Positions 34,703 through 46,100 of a stretch of 64,000 nt of DNA are shown piece after piece (the first letter of the stretch is position 1; each line of letters begins with the position of its first letter). The notes under the pieces are model-generated. The model ran no database searches, was not told the origin of the DNA, and was given only the letters and a program-made list of their open reading frames with translations. A program made the position numbers and the translations under genes. Source of the DNA: Asterias amurensis (Eukaryota > Echinodermata > Asteroidea > Forcipulatida > Asteriidae); the NCBI RefSeq assembly GCF_032118995.1, contig NC_092661.1, positions 14,739,506-14,803,505 on the forward strand, read 5' to 3'.

Positions 34703-35324
34703 AAGCTAGTCGACGGTGGGACTGACATTTGTATTTTTTTTTTGGCAGGTTTGTTTTTGTTAAATTGAATAAAACAATTAATTTGTGCTACGATTTGTTT
34801 TCATTTTGAGATACTGTTATTTGGCGCCGCGTCTTGTCTTTGCCAAAATTGTTGCACCTTTTTGCAGCTTTATTGTACCATTAAATATACTAACCTCTGA
34901 GACCTGGTAATTTAAAAAAAAATTCATGCATAATACCAGTTCTGTTTTAAAATTCCTATATCCATCCCTATGTAAAAAAAAAAATAATTGCTTAGCATGC
35001 CATTTCTTCCTTTTGATATAAAAACAGGATTTAACATCACCGACCAAATATCAATTTGTATCATATATTGTCAGCCTATGTAATATTGTTTGCTTTAGAT
35101 TCCCGTGGCATTTTGGTTGGTAGGCTAATCCTGTTTTTATCAAGGATGACATTTCTAAGCATTTTTTGTGTGCTTAGCATGCTCTGTGGAATTGGGCCAG
35201 GTAGATTTAAAAAAATGTTCATCCCTAATACAAGTTCCGTTTTAAAATTCCAATATCCACCCCCATGCCAAGAAACATGTATCCGGAGGTTAGTATTTTA
35301 ATAGTATTAATACCTCTGAGACCT

Positions 35325-35473
35325 GGGGTCGATATCACAAAGAGTACGGACTAGTCCTAACTAGGACTAGTCCTAGGAGATATACAAATTACATGGATGG
35401 TTCTAAGTTAGGACGAGTAACTGGTCCTAACTCGAGATAAGACTAGTCTTAACTCTTTGTGAAATCCACCCCA
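35325..35473. repeat. hairpin MITE rich in GGACTAGTCCTAA (family E)
   Basis: Ends GGGGTCGATATCACAAAGAG and AACTCTTTGTGAAATCCACC then CC are inverted. The interior is made of repeated CTAGTCCTAACTAGGACTAG-type words. A second copy with the same ends is at 50281-50453. Confidence 0.8.
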
Positions 35474-35716
35474 GGGCCCAATTTCATAGAGCTGCTAAGC
35501 ACAAAAATTTGCTAAGCATGAAATTTTTGCCTTTATAAAAACAAGTTTTCCAACCAAATTTCCATGTGGTTTTCCGGATAAGCCAACATTCAGCTGAATA
35601 CCAGTAACAGGCAATATCCATCAAATGGAAATTTTGTGGGTAATCTTGTTTTTATCAAGGAAGAAATTTCATGCTAAGCAAAATTTAGTGCTTAGCAGCT
35701 CTATGAAATCGGGCCC
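35474..35716. repeat. hairpin MITE (family D), full copy
   Basis: Ends GGGCCCAATTTCATAGAGCT and AGCTCTATGAAATCGGGCCC are nearly perfect inverted repeats. The arms run GCTAAGCACAAAAATTTGCT and onward to AAAAACAAGTTTTCCAACCA, mirrored on the other side. It abuts the family E copy. Confidence 0.88.
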
Positions 35717-35794
35717 TCATAAGTAAACAAAAAATGCATGCCTATTACAAGTTCTGTTTAAAATTTTATCCATCCCCGTGTGTCAAGAAACACA

Positions 35795-35995
35795 GGGCCC
35801 AATTTCATAGAGCTGCTATAAGCAAAGAATTTTGCTTAGCATGAAATTGCTTCATTTGAATTAAAATAACAGGATGTTGATGTTTGCTTATCCTGAAGAT
35901 CACGTGAAAATTTGGTTTGTTATCCTGTTGTTATCAAGGCAAACTTTTCATGCTAAGCACATTTTTGTGCTTAGCAGCTCTATGAAGTTGGGCTC
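35795..35995. repeat. hairpin MITE (family D), shorter copy
   Basis: Begins GGGCCCAATTTCATAGAGCT and ends CAGCTCTATGAAGTTGGGC. The left arm is shorter than in the neighbouring copy because part of the loop is missing. It ends about 180 bp before the start codon of the coiled-coil gene. Confidence 0.85.
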
Positions 35996-36174
35996 TGCTC
36001 AGAGCATGAACCGGGTGTGACGGTTGCAAGGAATGGCTGTTTATTTAGAACGGCTGTTTAATGTATAACGAATTCGGGTAAATCTAAAATGTCGCGTGGC
36101 GATGGCATCAACGCGCTGTGTGAGTATCACATGCAACAGCCGTATACTTTGCCCAGTTGCTACAAACATCCAAA

Positions 36175-36222
36175 ATGGCCGCTGTCAACAACGGAATGCG
36201 GACTAGTCCTGCTTCACGAAAA
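36175..36222 (+). CDS. coiled-coil gene, coding exon 1
   Basis: Encodes MAAVNNGMRTSPASRK. The start context CAAAATGGCC has A at -3 and G at +4, a strong Kozak match. It ends in frame at AAA followed by GTAAGT. A second ATG (codon 8) is in the same frame. The upstream sequence is GC-richer than average, as expected near a promoter, and contains GTTGCTACAAAC 8 bp before the ATG. Confidence 0.78.
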
Positions 36223-39200
36223 GTAAGTGATGATACACCTAAAGTTATCATTAAAGTAATATATTTCTAACCTATTGTTATTCAATGCACTGTTCTAAGA
36301 ATTGTCGGTTTAAAAATGTTGTATCGGTGTCTAGTTAAGAATAAGAGAGACAAAAGCCGACCGTGTTTTGTGAGTGTGGGTCGGGGGTGCGAGATGTTTC
36401 GAATTCGAATGCGGAATGGGGATGTCGATTGAGTGAAATGCCAACTTCCTTGCCCAGCCCTAGAACTAGAGGTTCGTTCCGACTTCTGAAGTGTTGACAT
36501 AACTTATTATTGTATACTAAACAAAGAGAGGTTTTACATTCATTGATTAATTCATTTATTCATTCTGTTTTTAACAATAACATGTTTAACTTTATTGTCA
36601 CTCACACATGCACACACATAGCACATACAGTGAAATTCTTAGTTTGCCTCGTGAATACAAAACATATTAAATTTTTAAATTAAAATAAAAAATTAAAAAA
36701 CACAGTGTATGTTGTGGACTTTCAAGTTCTCGCTACACTCCATTCTATAGTCCACTGGGCATGAGTGCGCGACGTAAGCCATCCCTAGACCCAGTAACTG
36801 GGGCGCTGTGTTCCTTTTTCGAAATTTTGACATTTTCTGTCATAACTGGGGCGCTGTATTCCGTTTTCGAAATTTTGACATTTTCTGTCATAGTTACAGC
36901 GCCCCAGTGACTGGGTCTAAGCCATCCCCTGGTTCCCCCCCCCCCCCCCAATTATCAGCAGATTTGAACATACCAATATCCAGATTCTTGTGGTTTTTTA
37001 GTTGGATATAACAATTCCCTAATTTTGTATTTTCTCAATTTTCTTTTAGCTCAATAAAAAGGAAGTAAACGTCAAGTTCCAATCGGTAACAACAGGCTTC
37101 ACACAACAAGAGAAGGTTGCTAGAGAGAGTTCATTCGACACAACGAGATCGTTGTTCCTCCATGCTCCGGGCATCCCAGTGTCAGTCCCAGATGAACTAA
37201 TCAGGATAAAGGCAAGATTAGAGTCCCGCTCTTTAAAACACAAAATCGTCTAATGAGGCTAAAAATGCTAACAGCTACGGTGCAGTATCAAGGAATTTAA
37301 AACATGGAATATTTGTTTGCATAGATTTATATAGAAATAATAGAGAGTTGTGTTTTTCCACAGATGTCAAATAATGGCAAAAGCAAAAAGAAGAAAAAAT
37401 CCCAGAAAAGGTCCGAGAAACCAGAGAGTCTTGACCCGTATGAAACGGATGACAAGGAAGCAAGACGACTGAAGGAACTACAGGAGGTACGATTGGTCTT
37501 TGAAATGATTTAAAATTAACAGCTCTCTGTAATGTGTGGAAAGAAAAATGTTGGTGTCAATGACAAATTATGTAAAATAAGCAGTGTTGGTCATGGTGGG
37601 CGGTGTCGGGCGGGCCTGCCCGGAACTAACAAATTTCACCAAGCAAAATACACTGTGCTGCTCAGCACAGATTTCCCCTAGATTGTACCTCGGTAATGAT
37701 GGCCCCATATCTAAACATAAATAACTTTGTTGTACCGCTCGATCTTGGTGGACTAAAATGGATTTAGAGCCGACCACTAAAATTGGTCTAGCTACATGTA
37801 CAACACCGTTAATGCATGATTATTTTGTTGGGATTCAAGCCAGAATATTGGCAATTGTCGCATGGGTAGCGACCTACGAGCACCATACAATTGCTGAAAC
37901 ACGCAGGAAATTATTCCAGCATGGCATGTCTCCTGTGCTGCTATAAAAATGTGACATGAGTGAGAAGGGTCTATGGAAACAATTGCTTCCATGCCCCATG
38001 TAATTGCCTCAGTGCCCCAGTAGCGAGATAAGTGTACCGGATAGATTGTTCAGACACAGTACTAAAATTTAAATGGTTTGGGTCCAACTTTAGTAGGCTG
38101 TCTGAACATGGCCACTGAGGTGCCCTTTATGAGGGGCAAGCCTCACAGAGGGGCAAGCCTCATAGAGGGCATTGCCTTGTACTGACCACTGAGGTGCCCT
38201 TTATGAGGGGCAAGCCTCATGAGGGGCAAGCCTCATAGAGGGGCAAGCCTCATAGAGGGGCAAGCCTCATAGAGGGCATTGCCTTGCACTGACAAGGAAC
38301 AAAGTGTCGGGCCTACTTGTGCTCTCCTAACTCCCTAATAACTTTAACAATTGAATGTGAACCTCTTTTGCATGCTGCTCATGGACCCCTTGCTTGCAGT
38401 GTATTCTAGCTGGAAAGAATAACAAGGATATTTATGAGAGGTTAAAACCCCTCATGTTGGTAAGAATATCACTCACTCGCTGTTTGACTGTGTATTAACT
38501 TTATTTATCTTCAAGCAAACTTGAATTCTCAGTTCAGGGCCTTTATATTTCATGGCTCTACTTACCACTGAATTCTGCGCTATGCGATCACCATTCTCTA
38601 CTAAACTGTGCAAGCACCGAACTTTTGTGCTAGCTGCGTACGCGAAGAATGGCAAGTTTGCTTGAAGAAAAACTCATAATCACATTGGGGCTCATGGAGT
38701 AGTGACAAAAATCATCTGCGCCCCGTATCCAAATTGGCCTTCATCAGCCCCTCTGGACATGGGACAAAGAAGCAAGTTTTTGTCAGTATTACATTGGCGC
38801 TAATGTGATTTATAACTATGTAGTTACAGTATTTAAGGTCTCATTTTTTTCTTCTTTTGCTAACAATTTAGTTGAGACTTAATGAGACTTTCTTCACTTA
38901 ACCTAATCCTGTTAACCCATCTTGTCATATTATTTTGTTGGCGAGTTGACCAAGCATTTAAAAACATTCATGACATGAACATTTTGGTGGCACAACGGTA
39001 TCCGAATATTCCACACTGTGTATCCCTTCACAACATACATGTAATAACACACTAAAAAAAAACGGGTCGACTGTGATTTTGCTGGCTGGCATGGTGCATT
39101 GTCATTCAGGCCTGGAATTACACGCAGTCCATGAAGCACATGGGCTCCAATGCCCCCTGATCTGGGCCTTGGTGCCCCTACAAAAGTTTCCCATTGATTT

Positions 39201-42200
39201 TAAGATTTTCCAATGGAATTGCCCTTTGCAATATGATTATGGCCTTGCCCTTTTCAAAATGAAATTCCATTCAAAACCATGCTTGATGATATTGAATGGT
39301 CAGTGAATAGTTGCAATGGACCCTTCCCATGAAATATGCTAATTATATTCATGCATGCGTACAGACCCTGTTGGTTGGCAAACACCATAGAGTTGTGCAC
39401 TAAGCAGACGCGCAATCGCGTCTGCGTCACGCACCCATTAGCCGTGTACAAAACAGCGCGATGTTCCCTCATTTTGCCAACCAAAACGTTAGTGCGCAAG
39501 CGCTATGTGCAATTTACATACACGTATTTCATGGGAAGGGTCTATTAATGTACTCATGTATGTGTCCTTATAGGGGCTGTATGATGTCTTGATGGTGTAA
39601 CCCAAAAATGGAATGGGAGAATTTTAGGGCCACTTGGTGGCAGCAGACTTACAGTCTGAAGTACATTTACCTGGTGAATCCATTGTGCCTCTGATCATGC
39701 TCAGAACCACATGGATAGAACAATGGAAAGTTACAAAACCTGCCGCCACCTACATGTAGATTAAGTCAGAACGAGGGACTGTAGTTGACTATTGTCGACC
39801 ATTGGGCTACTTTGCCTGGTATCCAGAATGTATTAATACCATGCATAGGTAACCATGGAACATTGACTAGTGGTTGACAAACCTCCCACATATTGTGATG
39901 TTATTTGTGTCGAATCCATTGTGCCTCTGATCATGCTCAGAACCACATGGATAGAACAATGGAAAGTTACAAAACCTGCCGCCACCTACATGTAGATTAA
40001 GTCAGAACGAGGGACTGTAGGTGACTATTGTATCAAGAATGTATTATTAACATGATTAATAGCAATGCATAGGTAACCATGGAACATTGACTAGTGGTTG
40101 ACAAACCTCCCACATATTGTGATGTTATTTGTGTCCCTAGTTTTAACCATGTCTGTAATTCCTTTGCACTTGCTCTGGTAGATTTTTACTACATAAAAGC
40201 ACCTTTCATAATCGTTTACCCCAATTCCAGAAATCTAGGCCTGATAGAATTACCCAAAATACATCGACACTGTTGATGTTTTCCCATTCCACTAGGCACA
40301 CAAAGTTATCCCAGTAACAAGAAGCCATACGCAATAAAATGGCTCCTGGCACAAATAATGTGGCATTACTGTTGCATTTTTGTTGCTAGAGTTACCCCAA
40401 GTAGATGTTTTTCCATTCCCAGAATCCCTGATGCAGAATTTAACCTTCACGAATGGCAGAAAACCGATCAAACTTTCACACTTAGTTGTCTTGAAACGCA
40501 GATTTTCACATTAATTTCTAACACCCTTTCTCCGGTAACATTTCATTACGTCCTTCTTCCTGTCACACAACGGAAAAAGAACTGTTTTATATTATCATAA
40601 TTCTCTTGTGTGTTAGCACAAAATTTTGGTCAGAAAACCGATTAAACTTTCAGACTTGGATGTCTTGGATGTCTTGAAGCAGCTGGGGTGTCGTGGCCGA
40701 GCGGATAAGAGCACCGAACTCAAGCTCTTGTGCTTCTGTTCAGCACAGTGTGGGTTCAAATCCTGGTCTTGACACTTGTGTCTCTGATCAAGACACTTAA
40801 CTATATTTGCTTCTCTCCACCCAGGGGTAAATGAGTACCTGTGAGGGCAGAGATGGTTATTATTATTATTATTAATATTCTGTAATTTTTTTTTCCATCC
40901 TTCTTCCTGGCAGACGACGGAATAAGAAGTGTGTAATATTATGATTATTTTCTTGCGTGTAGCGCCATATGAGAGTGATGGACGATTTAACCAAACTACG
41001 GAATCATTACTACGTGGAGTACATGAACAAACTGACGGACAAAGTGGAAGAACAGAGACAGGATATCCAGAAGAAGACAGATCAACTCAACCGCAGGATC
41101 CAAAGGAAAGAGTTACAAGAGGTATGTTTCACTCTCCTAGGCCTATATATTTGTCTTGGTTTTTCCGTCGCTCTTTCCTTGACCATAGGATTTTCCTGTG
41201 GGGCAGGAAATTGCCATCAAACAGGGCAGAAAGGCGAGCAAATCTCTAGATTTCTTTTTATGGCAGGGATGTAATTTCTCCTTTTTTCAACCGGAAATCC
41301 GTTTTCGTGTGACCCCCACCCCCCTCATAAAAACACAGAGATAAAATCATATAGAATGCTCCAGCTTGCAGAGTAGGAATCCTAAACCAAAGATAAGTAT
41401 TTGTAAGCAGGCTTCGCGCTCACAAGCTTAAGCCTGGTTCATACTTCATGCAAATGCGAAGCGAATTTGACGTGAAATTGACGTTGCAACCCTCCTTTCG
41501 CAGCGATATTCGCAAGTGAGTTGAGCAGAGTTGAACTGCTGCGAATTTTTCGTTGCGAATTGGTGACGTCGACATTCGTATCGCATTCGCAGGAAGTATG
41601 AACCAGCCTTTACGTTCTCTCTCAAGCTTTCATGCTTTGCGCTCGTACATGTAGTTCAGTTTTTTTTTAAACAGCCTATTACCTCCCTGATATTGTGATG
41701 TAGAGCAGCAATCCACAAACTTTTACACCCAATGAAAATTTCAGGCACTTGACTACTGTGGGCAGAGCCCTGCATGCTTCAATATGGTTAAACACTTGCC
41801 CTCTCAATGATATCTGCACTGCGTTTGATTTGACTTTATTCCTTCTTTTCTTGTTCAGAAGAAAGAGGCCCATAAAGTGAAGAAGAGGCATGAGAAGTCT
41901 TCCATAAATCAAGACAACACTTTCTTAGAGAATCTGCCAAAGAGTAAACTGTACCAGGTAACTTTTTAGAAGATTTGCTATCGTCCGAGAAAGTAAGGCT
42001 GTGTTCGTAATAGTGGCTATGGCTACTACTGCTACAGCTAGATTTCGGCATCATCATGTGTTGAAGTATAGGCCGTCCTTAATACGTTTTTACATGCTAA
42101 AACTGAGACGAAAATTATTACTTTTACTCATTTCTCAAAAACTACAGCACCTCAGTAAGTAAAATTTAAAGGGAAGCTTTCTACTATCATAATCTTCAAA

Positions 42201-43065
42201 CTGTGTAAGTTTAATGTAAATCTTTGGACATTGTGTTTTTTGTTAGGAAAAAGTACATACATGTATACCCTCTAAAGCCATTGGACATTATTTTGGGAAA
42301 AAAAAAAAGAGAAAAAAAGTTCATAGATTTACAGGGTTTACAGAAGGCAATGGTGAAAGACTTCTCTTGAAATATTATTCCATGAAATGCTTTACTTTTT
42401 GAGAAAACATTAAAACAGTTATCAATTCTTGATACATGTCATAACACGGCCAAACGTGCGTAAACAAGGGTGGGTTTTCCCGACTCCGATGACCGATTGA
42501 GCCTAAACTTTCACAGGTTTGTTATTTTATATATAAGTTGTGACACACGAAGTGTGGGCCTTTGGAAAATACTGTTTACCGAAAGTGTTCAATGGCTTTA
42601 ACAACACCCTTAACAACAATCATAGCCGTAGCTGTAGCCGCCTATTTGGATTCGGCTTTAGTCTTGCTGAGCACCGTCTATTTGTCTCGCAAACAGGAGC
42701 TGGGGGTTCTGAAAAGATCAGATGGTGTAAAGTCTCAACGTTTTAATCACTACGCTCTGATCATCTTCAGAAGAAAGCGCATAATGTCGAGGTGCAGGGT
42801 ATTTTAAAAAAAACTTGCTTTCTATATTTGTGTTCCAGCCATGCGAAGTTTAAATTCCGTCTTGACAATCAGGGCCAAGTTTCTTAAAGCACAAAAACTT
42901 GGTAAGCATTGACAAATTTTGCTTAGCAGAAATAGGTTACTTGCCAAAATCCCGTACAGTTACCATTGCTGCACCCTTGTTTACTGGTTTCCTCATAAGG
43001 TTTGCAAGCTACAGTAAATAAGTTTGTTTATGAGGCATTCTTGGTTAGATCAATACCAGAAACAC

Positions 43066-43153
<88 letters not shown>

Positions 43154-46100
43154 TTAAAACATTATTCTAAGAAAGACATTAATAATAATCATTCTGTTTG
43201 TCCAATATTGTAGATCATTTGTCTTGAAGAGAAACTGTTGAAGGAAGGAAAGCTTAGGACCCTAGAAGACCTGGAAAATTTCTGGAATGACATCAGTAAC
43301 CCCGACTCTTTCCAATTGATGTTCGGTGGTGGAGAGACCTTAACGACTCTTGGCTACGGGACGCACTTGGGCACACATGAGGACATCCAGTCCGGTAAGA
43401 AAATTCCCGAACTCTTGATCAGGGTTGTAGCTTAGACCAATTTTAGTAGTGGGCTTTTAGTCAATTATTTTTTCGAAAGTCCACCAAGTGCTAGCGGATC
43501 AACAAAATTATTCATGTTTAGTTTATTATGCGGCCATGATTGCTGCAAGCTTCAGACATGATGCCAGGTTTCTAAACTGTTCGTGTATGGGGCCATTGCA
43601 ATTAAAGTCAATGGACACTATTGGTAATTGTTAAAAACCAGTCTTCTCACTTGATGTATCTCAACATATGCATAAAATAACAACCTTCACAACCTGTAAA
43701 ATTTTTAGCTCGATTGGTCGTCGGAGTTGCGAGATAATAATGAAAGAAAATGACACCATTGTCACACGAAGTTGTATGCTTTCATCAGATGCTTGATTTC
43801 GAGACCTCAAATTCTAAACTTGAGGTCTCAAAATCAAATTCGTGTAAAATTACTTCGTTCTCGAAAACTACGTCACTTCAGAGGGAGCCATTTCTCACAA
43901 TGTTTTATACTATCAACCTCTCCCCATTACACGTTACCAAGTGAGGTTTTATGCTGATAATTATTTTGAGTAATTACCAATAGTGTCTACTGCCTTTAAG
44001 TTGAACTGAATTTTGAATGGCAAGTAGATACATGTACACGCATGGTGTTACCGCAAACCAAATTTTATATATTGATACCTCACCATGCAATGCCTCAAAT
44101 CCCATATAACTCTTATATTTCTCTACAGAGCCTTCTGTTTGTAACAGCTTAACTTCCTCTATGAGTTCCCTGCACCAACACGACCAGGAGGAGAGACCCA
44201 TGGACTCCTTCACCCGAGGCCTGTCTCAGATCGCTGAGGACAACGAGCCCTCCCGCCCAGGAACCAAGACAGGTGGAAGTCACAGTTGGGCAGTAACGCA
44301 GCAATCCAAAAAGGTCTGTGTAGATCATAGTAGTAGTAGTAGCAGTAGGGCCATTGCCCGACACGGGCATTCATCGCCAAATTAACCTCTTGAAATAGCT
44401 GAGTGCTCTCTTTTCAAGCTCCTTCAGCCTCCGTCAATCATTCATGCCTTGGGGCAAGACTGTTCCAAATGCAGGAAAGCGCCCTCTGTTGTCGATTTTG
44501 TTCTAGCCCTGTGAAAATGGCGACCAATGGTTTTGTAGCTGAGAGATATTTTTTTTCAAACTAAAAAACTAAATTCTTATAAAAGAAATGTAGCCTATAA
44601 CTTTAAAATTCTCCAGTTGTGGAGAAACTGGAGACTGGAGAAAGCTTTGAAAATCACGCTTAGCAGAAACAGGTTGTTACCTGCCAGATTACCATGGAAT
44701 GTACATTGCAAGTGACTTACTTCCCTCTTTCATTTGTTCTTAGCAGAACAATTTGCTTAGCACTATTGGCTGCTTAACAGCTTGATGAAATTGTGCCCTC
44801 TTTGGGAAAAGGTTTTAATAGAACTCGATAAGCACACAAAGGCTGGCTGTTTTACCTATAACTTCATTGTTATTTTTTTTTACAGACGGATAAAATGATA
44901 AAGAGAGGCAGTAAAGACGTGACAAGTCTTAAGGAGCAGGAGAATGACCCTACAGTCAAACTTGGAAAGGTAAATTTATGTTTACTTCAAATTTAAGTGC
45001 ACACAAGTCTAAAGGCCCTTCAACATGTGACCCTCGGACATCGCACCTGTGGCACACACACAAGACAATTATTAACAAAGCTATCCTTGTAAAAGCCAAT
45101 GGACCCTTTCGGTAAACAGTGTTGTCCAAGGACCACACTTTGTGTACCACAACTTCTACATCAAATAACTAACCTGTGAAAATTTAGGCTCAATCGGTCA
45201 TCGGAGTTGGGAGAAAACAACTGAAAAACCCACCCTTGTTTGCGCGTGTTTCGCCGTGTCATGACATGTGTTTAAAATAAATCCGAAATTCTCGATTTAT
45301 ATTGTTTTGCTGTTTTCTCAAAAAGTAAAGCATTTCATGGAATAATATTTCAAGAGAAGTCTTTCACCATTGGCTTCTGTAAACCCTGTAAGTTATGTGT
45401 AAATCTGTGAATTTTATTTTTTTTTTCTGAACCGAAAGGGTCCAATGGCTTTAAATAGTATCCTTTTTAAATTTTTAATTATTACTGTGCCATTGCCAAG
45501 GACCCTTGCTCAATGTGATAAAATTATTCTCATGCACAGAATGTGTCACTAGTGGAACTAAGTGTTCAGTGAATAAACAATCATTACCTACCCCCCCCCC
45601 CCCTGAAAACAAAAATAATAATAACAATTCTTATATAGCGCATTTCACAATCAATGCGCTTTACATTAGTTCCCTGGTCATAGGGCCAATAACATCCCTT
45701 TTAATGTTTCTCAGCTCCCTTGGGAGTATACAACCTGGGCAGCAGTTTATATCGCTCCAAAGGCTTTTTCATTCACAATATCAACCTCTACCTTCGCAGG
45801 TACCCATTTATTCCCCTGGGTGAAGAGAAGCAGTTATAGTAAAGTATCTTGCTCAAGGACACAAGTGTCACGACCGGGATTCAAACCCACACTCCGGTGA
45901 CTTAGCACCAGAACTTGAATTCGATGCTCTTAACCACTCGGCCATGACACTCTACAAAAAACAAAGGGGAAGTTGGTAAATTTGTGTTTTTAGAAGTCTT
46001 GTGAAATTTGGTTAAATAATCACAAACAAACAATGTGACGGACAATTGACACCAACTCCAAGGATCGTTGTTACTGGTGCTCGTGTGAAAGAGCCTTTTG

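Larger units (their letters stand above)
33086..34790 (-). repeat. tandem array of 177-bp tRNA-His units
   Basis: Unit starts lie at 33210, 33387, 33584, 33756, 33933, 34110, 34287, 34463 and 34641: steps of 177, 197, 172, 177, 177, 177, 176 and 178 bp. Each unit has one tRNA on the minus strand and a conserved spacer (GGCTGACATTGGTCTTCGTT then TTACAGGTTTAGTTTGTTAA). Downstream of each gene on the minus strand the sequence is TTTATTTTAC or similar, then CCCTTTTTT, giving an RNA polymerase III terminator. The spacers are conserved as well as the genes, so the whole unit was amplified. Confidence 0.95.

Noticed and set aside
33086-34790. Regularly spaced repeats resembling a CRISPR array
   Set aside because: The repeated part is a complete tRNA gene with a conserved spacer. 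The setting is eukaryotic and the spacers are not unique.
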